This document shows positions 26,663 through 35,358 of a DNA stretch of 38,642 nucleotides, piece after piece. The DNA is taken from assembly GCA_016186995.1 (NCBI GenBank), contig JACPKQ010000030.1, positions 1-38,642 of the forward strand, written 5' to 3'. This DNA comes from Deltaproteobacteria bacterium (lineage in GTDB: Bacteria > Bdellovibrionota > JACOXK01). Positions within the stretch are counted from its first letter, which is position 1; every line of letters begins with the position of its first letter. The position numbers and the translations under genes are program-made. The notes below the pieces were generated by a model that was not told the origin of the DNA, did no database searches, and worked only from the letters and a program-made list of their open reading frames with translations.

Positions 26663-29334
26663 GATTTTAGTTTTTTAAGCGCTTCTTGTGCTGTACTTCT
26701 TTTTAAAACAAGTTCATCTAAACGCGCTTTGTGATCATCCACCACTTTTTGAGGGGCTTTACTTAAAAAGCCTTTATTGTGAAGGCGGCCGCCTATTTGC
26801 TTAAGCTCTTCCTCTAACTTTTCAAGTTCTCTCTGAAGCCTCTTTTTTTCTTCTTCTCTATTAATAGCTTCTCCTAAAGAAATAAAAATTTCTGTTCCTT
26901 CAAAAGAACCCTCTCCAAATAAACCTAACTTCAAGAAATCTTTCTTTTTTTCAAAGTGTATTTCTGAAGCTTTTGATAGATTCATAATTGATTTTTCTAG
27001 TGTTCCTATAAGTGTTTTTTGCCTTGAATTACAAATAATATGGATAGGAGCTTTCTTTGAAGGAGAAATATTATTCTCTCCACGAATATTCCGAACAGTG
27101 TTTACAACACCTTGAATAAGGTTCATATCTTTTTTAACGTTTTTAAAAATCCATTTTTTATTTACTTTTGGATATTCTGAAATAATGAGCGGCCTTTTCT
27201 CTGAAAGATGAGCCCAAATTTCTTCGCTGATGTGGGGGGCAAAAGGATGGAGAAGTTTCAAAATTGTTTTCAGTGTTGTTTCTAACACAAAAAGACTTTT
27301 TTCTTTTTCTTTTACATTGTCACCATATAGAACAGGTTTAATAAATTCTAAATACCAATCACAAAACTCACCCCATATAAATTGGTACAGTGTTTGGGCT
27401 GCCTCTCCTAATTTAAAAGCTTCTTGAAATTTAATTATTTCTGAAACTATTTCTTGAAGACGTGTTAAAATCCACTGATCTACTAAAGAAAAAGCTCTGG
27501 ATCCCCTGGTCAAGCCAGGGGATGACATGGAGGGCTCTAAAAAATTCAATGCAAAACGAGAAGCATTCCAAATTTTATTCATAAAATTTCGATACCCTTC
27601 AGTTTGCTCCAAAGAAAAATTAATAGAACGCGTATTGACTGTTTGGACAAGAAGGTTGTACCTCAACGCATCAGCCCCATATTGTGCCGTCACATCGAGT
27701 GGATCAATGGTGTTACCCGACGACTTACTCATTTTTTTACCTTCTTTATCAAGAACAAGAGGATGAAGATAAACATATTTAAAAGGAACTTTTTTCATAA
27801 ATTTTAAACCCATCATCACCATACGAGCGACCCAAAAGAAAAGAATGTCATGCCCTGTTTCCATAACAGTATTAGGATAAAATGTTTTTAAATCTTGTGA
27901 TTTTTTTGGCCACCCAAGGGTAGAAAAAGGCCACAGGGCTGAGCTAAACCACGTGTCTAAAACATCAGGATCTTGGCAAAGCTCTTGATTTTTACAATGT
28001 TCACACCGACTTGGATCTTTTCTTGAAACTGTTATTTTTCCACACTCGCCACAATACCAAGCTGGAATTCTATGCCCCCACCAAAGCTGACGTGAAATAC
28101 ACCAATCTTGAATATTATTCATCCAGTGAAAATAAATTTTTTCATAATGAGAGGGTATGATTTTAATTTTCTTTTCTTTCACAACCTTCATAGCAGGTTT
28201 TGCTAAAGGTTTTGTTTTAACAAACCACTGGGTTGAAAGCCTGGGCTCTACAACTGTTTCACAACGCGAACACAAACTAATATTGAGCTTATAATCTTCT
28301 TCTTTTTCTAAAAGATTTTGTTTCTTTAAATCTTCTAAAACTTTTTTTCGAGCTTGAAACCTATCTAACCCCTGGTAGGAAGGAACGTTTTCATTTATTT
28401 TTCCGTCAATATCAAAAATAGAAACCTGTTCGAGTCCATGACGCAGCCCCATTTCAAAATCGTTAAAATCATGACCTGGAGTGACTTTAACAGCTCCTGT
28501 TCCAAAATCTTTTTCTACATGATCATCTGAAATAAGCTCTATTTCTCTTTCAACTAAAGGAAGAATGAGTTTGTGACCCATCACATTTTTATAACGCTTA
28601 TCTTGTGGGTTCACAGCTACAGCTGTATCCCCCAACATGGTTTCAGGGCGAGTCGTTGCTACAACAATAAAAGTGCTCTTGTCATTCCCGCGAAAGCGGG
28701 AATCTATTTTCTTAAACGGATATTTCAAATACCACAGTTTTCCCTCTCTTTCTTCGTGATCGACCTCTAAATCTGAAAGGGCTGTGTGACACCGAACACA
28801 CCAGTTAATAAGGCGATGGCCTCGATAGATAAGCCCTTCTTCATAAAGACGAACAAAAACCTCCCTGACGGCACGAGAGAGATCTTCATCCATCGTAAAA
28901 TGTTCTCTTGACCAATCAAGAGAAAATCCCATAAAGCGAAGTTGCTCATTAATTCTATTGCCGTGCTTCTTTTTCCACCCCCACACTTTTTCTAAAAACT
29001 TGTCACGACCCACATCGTGACGTGTGACACCCTCTTGAGCCATTTCTTTTTCAACAACGTTTTGTGTTGCAATTCCTGCATGATCAGTTCCAGGTAGCCA
29101 AAGGGTATTAAACCCACTCATTCTTTTCCAACGAATAAGAGCATCTTGAATAACATAGAGGGCATGCCCCAAATGCAAAGAGCCGGTTACATTAGGTGGA
29201 GGAATGACAATCGTAAAAGAAGGTTTTTTGGATGTGCTCTCTGCTTTAAAAAGGTTTTTCTCTTCCCAGAACTTATACCACTTCGGTTCAATCTCTTGAG
29301 GGTTATAATCGGGAAGCTTGACGTTGTTAGCCAT
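26659..29334 (-). CDS. valS: Valyl-tRNA synthetase with two in-frame repeat insertions
   Basis: Charges tRNA-Val and edits mischarged threonine. 891 residues, the normal range. Class I signatures HLGH (54-57) and KMSKS (about 533-537), editing-domain motif VVATTRPETMLGDTAVAV, and a C-terminal coiled coil (EEEKKRLQRELEKLEEELK). Two palindromic repeats are translated inside it: residues 210-219 (IDSRFRGND), in the linker just before the editing domain, and residues 603-613 (SSPGLTRGSRA), between the catalytic and anticodon domains. Both lie in expected surface loops and the frame stays open, so the enzyme is probably functional. The start has no ribosome site. thiN follows with 4 nt overlap. 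Confidence 0.95.
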   Translation of the reverse strand: MANNVKLPDYNPQEIEPKWYKFWEEKNLFKAESTSKKPSFTIVIPPPNVTGSLHLGHALYVIQDALIRWKRMSGFNTLWLPGTDHAGIATQNVVEKEMAQEGVTRHDVGRDKFLEKVWGWKKKHGNRINEQLRFMGFSLDWSREHFTMDEDLSRAVREVFVRLYEEGLIYRGHRLINWCVRCHTALSDLEVDHEEREGKLWYLKYPFKKIDSRFRGNDKSTFIVVATTRPETMLGDTAVAVNPQDKRYKNVMGHKLILPLVEREIELISDDHVEKDFGTGAVKVTPGHDFNDFEMGLRHGLEQVSIFDIDGKINENVPSYQGLDRFQARKKVLEDLKKQNLLEKEEDYKLNISLCSRCETVVEPRLSTQWFVKTKPLAKPAMKVVKEKKIKIIPSHYEKIYFHWMNNIQDWCISRQLWWGHRIPAWYCGECGKITVSRKDPSRCEHCKNQELCQDPDVLDTWFSSALWPFSTLGWPKKSQDLKTFYPNTVMETGHDILFFWVARMVMMGLKFMKKVPFKYVYLHPLVLDKEGKKMSKSSGNTIDPLDVTAQYGADALRYNLLVQTVNTRSINFSLEQTEGYRNFMNKIWNASRFALNFLEPSMSSPGLTRGSRAFSLVDQWILTRLQEIVSEIIKFQEAFKLGEAAQTLYQFIWGEFCDWYLEFIKPVLYGDNVKEKEKSLFVLETTLKTILKLLHPFAPHISEEIWAHLSEKRPLIISEYPKVNKKWIFKNVKKDMNLIQGVVNTVRNIRGENNISPSKKAPIHIICNSRQKTLIGTLEKSIMNLSKASEIHFEKKKDFLKLGLFGEGSFEGTEIFISLGEAINREEEKKRLQRELEKLEEELKQIGGRLHNKGFLSKAPQKVVDDHKARLDELVLKRSTAQEALKKLKS
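27497..27528. repeat. Palindromic repeat D inside valS (second site), in frame
   Basis: CTGGATCCCCTGG-TCAAG-CCAGGGGATGACAT: perfect stem CCCCTGG/CCAGGGG with the family ends CTGGAT and ATGACA. It adds about 11 residues in the loop between the catalytic and anticodon-binding domains. Confidence 0.88.
28681..28705. repeat. Palindromic repeat D inside valS (first site), in frame
   Basis: GTCATTCCCGC-GAAA-GCGGGAATCT: stem ATTCCCGC/GCGGGAAT. Read on the minus strand as IDSRFRGND just upstream of the editing-domain motif VVATTRPETML. Confidence 0.9.
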
Positions 29335-29343
29335 TCATGGCTA

Positions 29344-29371
29344 GTTCTACTAAACTTGTGAAATCAGTCAA
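29344..29371 (-). promoter_or_regulatory. Possible valS-thiN promoter, near-leaderless
   Basis: On the minus strand TTGACT (29371-29366), 16 bp, TAGAAC (29349-29344). The expected start at about 29337 leaves about 3 nt before the ATG at 29334, which has no ribosome site. Confidence 0.35.
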
Positions 29372-29572
29372 GAAATGGAGGGCACAGAAAAGGGGTACAT
29401 CTCAAAATGCATAGTTTTTAGGCGAGGGTGTTAGGAAGTTCATCACAACTATAACCAGTTGATTTCATTTCACTATTATTCAATTTCGTGGGCTTTGAAC
29501 ACTATATGAACAAAAATACCCCCTTCAAAAAAATAAACGTCAATAATATCAATAGTTTATAAAAATAAAACC

Positions 29573-29588
29573 TGGCACAGGTGTTGCT
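29573..29588 (+). promoter_or_regulatory. Sigma54 (RpoN) -24/-12 promoter
   Basis: TGGCAC-AGGTG-TTGCT: the GG and GC doublets have the required spacing, and the -24 and -12 hexamers match consensus almost fully. Expected start at about 29599, 10 nt before the lipoprotein ATG, with AAGG in the short leader. Such promoters need an AAA+ enhancer-binding activator. Confidence 0.7.
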
Positions 29589-29608
29589 TTTTATAAGGAT
29601 AAGGCCGT

Positions 29609-29953
29609 ATGACACAATTATTTTCGTTTAAAGGACTCTTTATTCTTCGGATGATACTACTTCTTATTTTCTCACCCCTTCTTTTTACTTCTTGTGGTTT
29701 ACCAGGGTCGGATCATGAAGTTTTATCCAAATCCATTACTTTAGGTAATGGAAATTATCCTATTGCTCCAACTGCAATCTCTCTTGGGGGGACTTCTTAT
29801 CAGCACTACACACAAACAAACTCGAGTGGGAACAATCAAAGCCTCTGCCCACAAGGAACAACAAACATTGCTCCTCGGGCACAGATTTCTGTTTCACAGA
29901 CTCCCATGGGTTATCTTTATGATGAAGACCTTTCTTCAAGATGCCAAACCTAA
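29609..29953 (+). CDS. Small lipoprotein of unknown function
   Basis: 114 residues. The N-terminus ends in a lipobox, LLFTSCG, with Cys31 as the lipidated residue, after a basic/hydrophobic stretch (FILRMILLLIFSPL). The mature part is about 84 residues, Ser/Thr/Gly/Asn-rich, with two further Cys (CPQG and SSRCQT) that may form a disulphide. No family recognised. It is the only gene in the window behind a good sigma54-type promoter with a near-perfect match, so its expression is probably conditional. It converges on the RND exporter gene, with a 37 bp gap. Confidence 0.7.
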   Translation: MTQLFSFKGLFILRMILLLIFSPLLFTSCGLPGSDHEVLSKSITLGNGNYPIAPTAISLGGTSYQHYTQTNSSGNNQSLCPQGTTNIAPRAQISVSQTPMGYLYDEDLSSRCQT

Positions 29954-29990
29954 ATCTGGAATTCCTCAAAGTGTTATTGAAATTGGTTTT

Positions 29991-32459
29991 TCAGAACTTA
30001 TTTTTTGTGAATAAGAAAGAACGGTTTTCTAAATACTGGATTGCAGCAGGAAGGAAAAAAAGTGCTGAAATAAGACATGTTGCCAAACCTAAAATAGCAA
30101 GATTTCCTAAAGACTTTAATCCTGGATGATAAGCTAATAAAAGCCCGCCAAAGCCAATCATGGTTGTAAAAGTCGTCATAAAAATAGCAAGCCCTGTTTG
30201 ACGAAGAACAAGTCCTAAAGATTGGGCTCCTTCTTCCTCGTATCTGTGAACAATATGCACACCACTATCAATACCAATTCCGATAAGGGAAGGAATCACA
30301 ACAATATTAAAAAAATTAAGCTTCATTCCTGTTACAAACATAATACCCCCCATCCAAAAAATGCCACACACTAAAGGAATCAAAACAAGAAGTGTTGTTT
30401 TAAAACTCTTAAAATCAATGAGTAAAATCAAAAAAATAACAAAAAAACAGAGAAAGACCGCAAGTTTACCATCCTTCACCGTAACATAAAGCATGTCAGC
30501 AAAAACAATGGCATCACTTGAGGGATAATAACTTCTTTCTTCTTGAATGGTTTTTTCTTCACCCTCACTACTTATCTTTCTTTCCACTTGAGTTTTAATA
30601 TGTCGAATATCATCTGCAAATTTAATAGCTTCTCTTCCATCCCTTAACTGAATAGAAGGAAAGATATAAACAAAATACCCTGGACTTCCATCAACACCTT
30701 CAAACTGGCGAATCAGATTTTGTGGTATGTTTTCAAACTCAACTTTTGTTCTCATATCAGCTGATTTTTTAAAATCATGAATATGTTCTTTAACTTTTTT
30801 ATCTTCAATAGTTCCTAAACCTTTAGAATCTAAAAGCTCTCTTATTCTTTTAATAACTAGAAACTTTTCTTCCTGATGAGGGGGATAAATAGAGGGTAAA
30901 GCCATAACACTATCAATAGTGGGTGTTTCTTTATCTGTCTTAATAATATCTTCAACAGAATCAATAATTCCAAGCGCTTCATTGTAATTTTCTGCAATAA
31001 TGACAGCTGGTGATTGAGAGCGCGTAAAAATACTTCCTATCTTTTCTCGAAGAGGAAGCGTTTCATTTAAATTAGCTCTTAAATTTGTAAAATCATATTC
31101 AAGTTCAAGGAAAGGTACAGCACACATAGAAAGTAAGGTAAGAAAAGCTCCGCCCACAAGTAAAGGTTTTACAAAAGGATAGGGTTTCTTCACCTCTTGT
31201 TTTTCTACAATCTCTCTCTTTTTTATAAGATTTAATTTTTCACAAAAAACAAGAAGAGGAGGCAATACAACATAAATCGCGAAAAGAGTCATAAGAACAC
31301 CTGTTCCTGTAATGACCCCCATTTCACTAAAGCCTTTAAAATCACATAAAATGAGCGAATAAAAAGCAGCTGTTGTTGTAACAGCTGCTGTCAAACAAGC
31401 TCTTCCTGTTTTAGTTAAAATAAGAACAATAGAATCATAAATAGAACGCCCTCGATACCTGCTTTCGAGATAACGAGAAAACATGTGAATTCCAAAATCC
31501 ACCCCCAATCCAAAAAGGATAACAAAAAGAAAGGCTGTAATAAGATTTAAAGTTTGAATAAAAAGAGAAACCAGAGCAAAAGTCCATGCAATTCCCATAA
31601 TAAGAGGAATTGCAATAAAGAAAACAGCAACATATTGTCTAAATATAAAAGTGAGAAATAAAATCACGCCTAAAACAGCAAAAATGGCTGTTGATTTAAC
31701 ATCATGAATAATTGTGTTGTATTCGTCCACCTTATAACGAAATGGACCTGCAATCTCGATACTTAATTTACCATCAAACTTCTCTTTATTAAGCTTTGTC
31801 GAAAAATCTTCAAGATAAGCATAAAGTCTTTTAGCACTTCCTACATCTGATTCACTTCCATGTGGTTTTACTATAAAGGCAATAGTAGAATGATCTGGGT
31901 TGACAAAATAGCTTTCTACTTTTCCCTCTTGTTTAAAACTATTTTTAACACCAAATCTGCGTGCGTACTTATCTTCAAGGTCTGAAAAATCAAGATCTAC
32001 CTTTTTATTAAAAAGATTTACATAAAAAGGATTGGCTGCTCTTTTTTCGTGTTTGATTTTTTTATCTAATCTTTTTTCAATTGTTTTAAGGTCTTCTAAA
32101 TCAACATAAAGAAGAAGGTGTTCTTTAAAATAACTTTTTTCATATTCATAGTCTACATAGCGAATGGAAGGATGCGCTTCGATTTCTTTAGCGGCCAATC
32201 TTACAAACTTTTTTCTTGTTTCTAAATCTTCATTCTCTACGAGGACAATAAAATTTCCAAGCCCGCCTAATTTATCGATAACACGATTGAGACTTTGTAC
32301 TGATTTATAATCTTGGGGAAGAAGGGCTGCTAAATTAGTATCTATCTTAAACTTTTTAAGAAAGGTAAGAGAATAAGCTGTAAGCCCACAAGCTAAAATG
32401 AGAACAAGCCAGTAATATTTCTCATGGAATGAGGCAAGCTTATGCCAGAAATACTTCAT
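29991..32459 (-). CDS. RND-superfamily (MMPL-type) lipid exporter
   Basis: Proton-driven inner-membrane exporter, 822 residues, with the two-fold repeat of the family. A transmembrane helix at about 15-35, a periplasmic domain (about 36-255), five helices (about 257-410), a second helix and periplasmic domain (about 425-650), and a final helix bundle (about 655-815). GLGVDFGIHMFSRY in the first bundle and GIGIDSGVHIVHRYEEE in the second are the paired helix-4 motifs of MMPL/SSD proteins, with the Asp residues of the proton path. Resembles hopanoid-transport HpnN and similar lipid exporters; I cannot name the cargo. It starts about 510 bp after the flippase gene, across a block of repeats, so co-transcription is doubtful. 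Confidence 0.9.
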   Translation of the reverse strand: MKYFWHKLASFHEKYYWLVLILACGLTAYSLTFLKKFKIDTNLAALLPQDYKSVQSLNRVIDKLGGLGNFIVLVENEDLETRKKFVRLAAKEIEAHPSIRYVDYEYEKSYFKEHLLLYVDLEDLKTIEKRLDKKIKHEKRAANPFYVNLFNKKVDLDFSDLEDKYARRFGVKNSFKQEGKVESYFVNPDHSTIAFIVKPHGSESDVGSAKRLYAYLEDFSTKLNKEKFDGKLSIEIAGPFRYKVDEYNTIIHDVKSTAIFAVLGVILFLTFIFRQYVAVFFIAIPLIMGIAWTFALVSLFIQTLNLITAFLFVILFGLGVDFGIHMFSRYLESRYRGRSIYDSIVLILTKTGRACLTAAVTTTAAFYSLILCDFKGFSEMGVITGTGVLMTLFAIYVVLPPLLVFCEKLNLIKKREIVEKQEVKKPYPFVKPLLVGGAFLTLLSMCAVPFLELEYDFTNLRANLNETLPLREKIGSIFTRSQSPAVIIAENYNEALGIIDSVEDIIKTDKETPTIDSVMALPSIYPPHQEEKFLVIKRIRELLDSKGLGTIEDKKVKEHIHDFKKSADMRTKVEFENIPQNLIRQFEGVDGSPGYFVYIFPSIQLRDGREAIKFADDIRHIKTQVERKISSEGEEKTIQEERSYYPSSDAIVFADMLYVTVKDGKLAVFLCFFVIFLILLIDFKSFKTTLLVLIPLVCGIFWMGGIMFVTGMKLNFFNIVVIPSLIGIGIDSGVHIVHRYEEEGAQSLGLVLRQTGLAIFMTTFTTMIGFGGLLLAYHPGLKSLGNLAILGLATCLISALFFLPAAIQYLENRSFLFTKNKF

Positions 32460-32589
32460 CCCTTAACTTATCGAAAAAAGTAGCTTTTTTCTTTAATTCT
32501 GAAGGTTTGCTAGCAGCTCTAAGTTCTTAAAATAGCTCAATAACTTTAAGTTCTTGAAATGGCATAATAACAATAATCTTAGGTTCTTA

Positions 32590-32747
32590 AAATGGTTACT
32601 ATCTTTCGCTCCATGGCTCGCTGTAGTTGTCCCACATGAATTCTTCGTTATCCCGTAAGTGCTAAAGCACTGTCCGGGATGAGAGTATTTTATCTTAATG
32701 ACAAACCGTGTGCTGCGCTTTATTTCCGCTCCAGACAGTAACCATTT
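32590..32747 (-). repeat. Structured interspersed repeat A, copy 4, with nested D palindrome
   Basis: 158 bp in reverse orientation. Arms AAATGGTTACTATCT (32590-32604) and AGACAGTAACCATTT (32733-32747) pair except for one position that is a G-U in RNA read from the minus strand. Arm sequence is again different from copies 1-3. Family cores and the nested hairpin ATCCCGTAAGTGCTAAAGCA...GTCCGGGAT are present. Left flank TTAGGTTCTTAA, right flank TTACATAAACACG. Confidence 0.88.
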
Positions 32748-32806
32748 TTACATAAACACGAATTCAAAATCAAATTATCCAGTATATTTTTCAGGCGCAT
32801 ATAATC

Positions 32807-32960
32807 AAAAGATAGGGATAGTGCTTACAGAGGGTCGTGTCGGAAGGTAATCTGGCTTGGTCCGCATAGTATATGCGGCAGATTACCTGAGACGCGAGGC
32901 GCACTTTTTCGCAGGAAAAAAGTGACGCCGTACCCGATGGAAGTACTATCCCTATCTTTT
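32807..32960 (-). repeat. Structured interspersed repeat B, copy 2
   Basis: 154 bp in reverse orientation to copy 1. Arms AAAAGATAGGGATAGTGCTT (32807-32826) and AAGTACTATCCCTATCTTTT (32941-32960), one G-U or mismatch. The internal hairpins and the GCCTCGCGTCTC stretch (as complement) are conserved. It lies 59 bp from A copy 4, in the order B then A when read on the minus strand. Confidence 0.9.
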
Positions 32961-32969
32961 GTGGCCATT

Positions 32970-33929
32970 TCAAGAACCTGAGTGAGGATTGACAGGAATC
33001 AAGACACCAATAAAAGTAAAGCAAAGCATTCTTAAACGCCTTAAAAGCGGAAAACTCACAGCTAAAAAAGGAGAAAACCCCACATAAGTAAAAAGAAGAA
33101 AGAGGCTTCCTTCTGAAGCGCCCAGACTTCCAGGGATAAAACTTGAAAAGGTGTGCACTACAATCATAAAAGCCCCTAGTGCAAAAGCCGCTAAAAATGA
33201 AATAGGTTCTCCTAAAAAATGAAGTAAAAGATAAATTTCAAAAACACCAAGAATCCATCCTAAAAGGTGAAAAAATAAAGAAATACAAAAATCTTTTTTT
33301 CTTTTTTGAAGAAAGTTGGAAGAAATACTATCCAACTCCACAAATTTTTCTTGATACATCTCAAGCCATTTTATTTTTAAAAATGAGTTTAATTTATTAA
33401 TAAAAAAGAAAACCTTCCCCCTATTTTTAAAAATAAAAAAACTTAAACTAATAAAAACAAAACTAATAGGGATAAGTAATAACCGAATGTGGAATGGGTT
33501 TTTAAAATAAAAACTTGCTGCGAACGTTCCTAAACCCACAAAAATAATGCCACTATAAATATGAAGTGTTTTATCCAAGTAAACAGAAGAAATATTTTCT
33601 TTTAAAGAATAAAAGTTTTTTAAATAAAAAATCCGCAAAGGTTCACCTCCTGAAGAAAAAAAGGGTGTTATCATATTGTAGGTTTCAGCCTTCAATTTGA
33701 TTTTAAACAATGTCCACAAAGAAGGCTTTCGCCCCAGTAAAAAACTCCATGCATAAGTGTTACAAAGATGCCACAAAAAAGCCACAATGAGAATAATGGA
33801 AAACTTAAAACCTACTTTCTGAAAAGAGTCGTAAATATTTTCAAAACCCAATTTGTAGCACAGAAAAAAGATAAGGCTTAAACCCACAAGCAGAAGAAAA
33901 AAATGCCCATTAAACAGTTTGTGCTTCAT
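32970..33929 (-). CDS. YbhN/LPG-synthase-type flippase-like membrane protein
   Basis: Integral membrane protein of the UPF0104/lysylphosphatidylglycerol synthase transmembrane family, 319 residues with about 8 hydrophobic helices. TYNMITPFFSSGGEPLRIFYL (about 85-105) is the family motif (GE-hR block) and SFIPGSLGASEGSLFLLF (about 268-285) the second. Members move or modify lipids, often beside glycosyl- or phospho-transferases. The start overlaps the upstream fusion gene by 20 nt, so the genes are coupled. The last residues (NPHSGS) and the TGA stop come from an A-type repeat flank (AGGTTCTTGA), so the native C-terminus was probably altered. Confidence 0.85.
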   Translation of the reverse strand: MKHKLFNGHFFLLLVGLSLIFFLCYKLGFENIYDSFQKVGFKFSIILIVAFLWHLCNTYAWSFLLGRKPSLWTLFKIKLKAETYNMITPFFSSGGEPLRIFYLKNFYSLKENISSVYLDKTLHIYSGIIFVGLGTFAASFYFKNPFHIRLLLIPISFVFISLSFFIFKNRGKVFFFINKLNSFLKIKWLEMYQEKFVELDSISSNFLQKRKKDFCISLFFHLLGWILGVFEIYLLLHFLGEPISFLAAFALGAFMIVVHTFSSFIPGSLGASEGSLFLLFTYVGFSPFLAVSFPLLRRLRMLCFTFIGVLIPVNPHSGS

Positions 33930-35358
33930 ACTTTCTAAGAAGAACTAAAGAGTAAAGGCACACAACAAAACACCCCGCAATTAAAAGATAAAAAATAGGA
34001 AGCCATTGTTTAAAAAGCGCTAAAATAAAAAACGAAAAGGCATAAAAATCACGCTTTACAACAAAACTAAAATAACGAGGTAAAAAACTTAAAAAAACTT
34101 TTTTTTGTCTTCCTAAATTAAAAACAGCTCTTTCTATCAAAACAAGCGTTCCATGAGATTTATTCTTTTTTAAATAAAAATACATACTGAGAAGTGCTAT
34201 CACTAAAAAGAAAAAACCAATGCTCGAAAGAAATAAATAATAAGAAGAATGATAATAAGAAGAGAGTCCAATGCCAAAGCTTAAAACAAAAAGAACATAC
34301 ACGACATTATCTGACAAAGTATCAACCCAAGCCCCTTTTTCACTTTGCTCAAACTTAAGCTTAGCAACCTCTCCATCGCACCCATCTAAAACAGAAGCAA
34401 GCTGAAAGAAAAAAAAGGCCTTTAAAAAATCTCCACTCAAGGCACATGCACAAGAAAAAAGCCCCACCACTAAACCACATAAACTTACATACAGGGGTGT
34501 TATGGGAAGGTAAGAAAGCAGCCTACTGATCCACAAAGAAATAGGACGATTAAGATTTTTTGAAATAATACCATCTGTGGGTTTCCTGCACCATTTAAGA
34601 AGAAGTTTTTCTCCATGCTTAAGAGAAGAAGGCGTGTCTACATCTTGCCATTCAAAAGCGCCTATATCATAACATCTTATTTTTCTAAGCTCTGCTAAAT
34701 ACTTAACTGTGTTAATCAGTGATAAAGAAAAATCTCTTTTATCTTTTAAATAACCTAGCACCTTAAATATAAAAGGTGTGCAATAAAAAACTCCTGTATC
34801 AATCGCATTATACTTTTCTATTTCTTTACCTGTGTTTTTAATTTTAAAATCTTCCTGGTCTACCTTACTTGCATCTTCAAGATCAAAAATAGAGCTCATT
34901 TTAGAATCTATAGCTAATACAACCTCATCAGGGTCTCTATTATCTGCTTTCGATCCTCCGTTCTTCCTCTCCCTTGATGGGAGAGGACTGAGGAGAGGGT
35001 GAACAGTAGCTTGAATAAAATTTTCTAAAAATCCAGGTTGTAAAATATGATCTCCCATAAGAAGAATGAACGGATCGTCCACATAAGGCCTAGTTTTTAA
35101 AAGTGAATAACCATTTTCTTTGTGCCAATCTTCATTCACAACCCACTGAATACGAATATCTTTATATTTTTTATTAATATAATATTGAACAGCGTCTCCC
35201 CGATAACCCACAACGATAACAAAATCTTCAATGTGAGCTTTCTTGGCAGTTAAAATGCTTCGTTCTAAAAGAGTCAGCCCGCAAATATGAGTAAGAGACT
35301 TTGGTTTTTTACTCTGGAGCCTTTCACCTCGTCCTGCAGCTAATATAACAGCCTTCAT
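33910..35358 (-). CDS. Fused nucleotidyltransferase and CDP-alcohol phosphotransferase
   Basis: 482 residues, two domains. The N-terminal sugar/polyol-phosphate nucleotidyltransferase (1-240) has VILAAGRGERLQ, KPKSLTHICG and LLMGDHIL. The C-terminal membrane domain (about 265-475) has the CDP-alcohol phosphotransferase motif DGCDGEVAK plus GAWVDTLSD (about 323-349), with all four Asp in place (the usual Arg is Lys). The same domain order occurs in bifunctional inositol-phosphate cytidylyltransferase/di-inositol-phosphate-phosphate synthases. Here it may activate a phospho-alcohol with CTP and transfer it to a second alcohol or lipid; the substrate is not known. Residues about 118-131 contain an in-frame E palindrome (SPLPSRERKNGG). 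Overlaps the radical SAM gene by 4 nt and the flippase gene by 20 nt. Confidence 0.88.
   Translation of the reverse strand: MKAVILAAGRGERLQSKKPKSLTHICGLTLLERSILTAKKAHIEDFVIVVGYRGDAVQYYINKKYKDIRIQWVVNEDWHKENGYSLLKTRPYVDDPFILLMGDHILQPGFLENFIQATVHPLLSPLPSRERKNGGSKADNRDPDEVVLAIDSKMSSIFDLEDASKVDQEDFKIKNTGKEIEKYNAIDTGVFYCTPFIFKVLGYLKDKRDFSLSLINTVKYLAELRKIRCYDIGAFEWQDVDTPSSLKHGEKLLLKWCRKPTDGIISKNLNRPISLWISRLLSYLPITPLYVSLCGLVVGLFSCACALSGDFLKAFFFFQLASVLDGCDGEVAKLKFEQSEKGAWVDTLSDNVVYVLFVLSFGIGLSSYYHSSYYLFLSSIGFFFLVIALLSMYFYLKKNKSHGTLVLIERAVFNLGRQKKVFLSFLPRYFSFVVKRDFYAFSFFILALFKQWLPIFYLLIAGCFVVCLYSLVLLRKYEAQTV
34966..35001. repeat. Palindromic repeat E inside the fusion gene, in frame
   Basis: CCTCTCCC-TTGAT-GGGAGAGG hairpin followed by ACTGAGGAGAGGGTG. 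It encodes a hydrophilic insert (SPLPSRERKNG) in the nucleotidyltransferase domain after the LLMGDHIL strand, and keeps the frame. Confidence 0.85.

Larger units (their letters stand above)
29335..29608 (+). other. Intergenic region between valS and the lipoprotein gene
   Basis: Contains the possible valS promoter at its left end and a sigma54-type promoter at its right end (29573-29588). The AT-rich middle (29400-29570) shows no gene and no copy of the A-E repeats. An activator-binding site for the sigma54 promoter would be expected here, but I could not single one out. Confidence 0.5.
32460..32969. other. Repeat-packed intergenic region
   Basis: 510 bp without a real gene. In order: three spaced copies of a T(A/T)AGTTCTTRAAAT-like motif (about 32515-32590, separated by CATAATAAC-type spacers), A copy 4 (minus orientation), a 20 bp fragment of element C (about 32777-32798, AGTATATTTTTCAGGCGCA), B copy 2 (minus), and a further A-type right flank CCATTTCAAGAACCTGAG (about 32966-32983) that reaches into and supplies the stop of the flippase gene. 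Open frames across B here are only translations of the repeat. Confidence 0.75.

Noticed and set aside
27497-28705. Inteins or a frameshift as explanation of the extra residues in ValS
   Set aside because: Inserts are about 8-11 residues, far too short for inteins, and the frame is uninterrupted.
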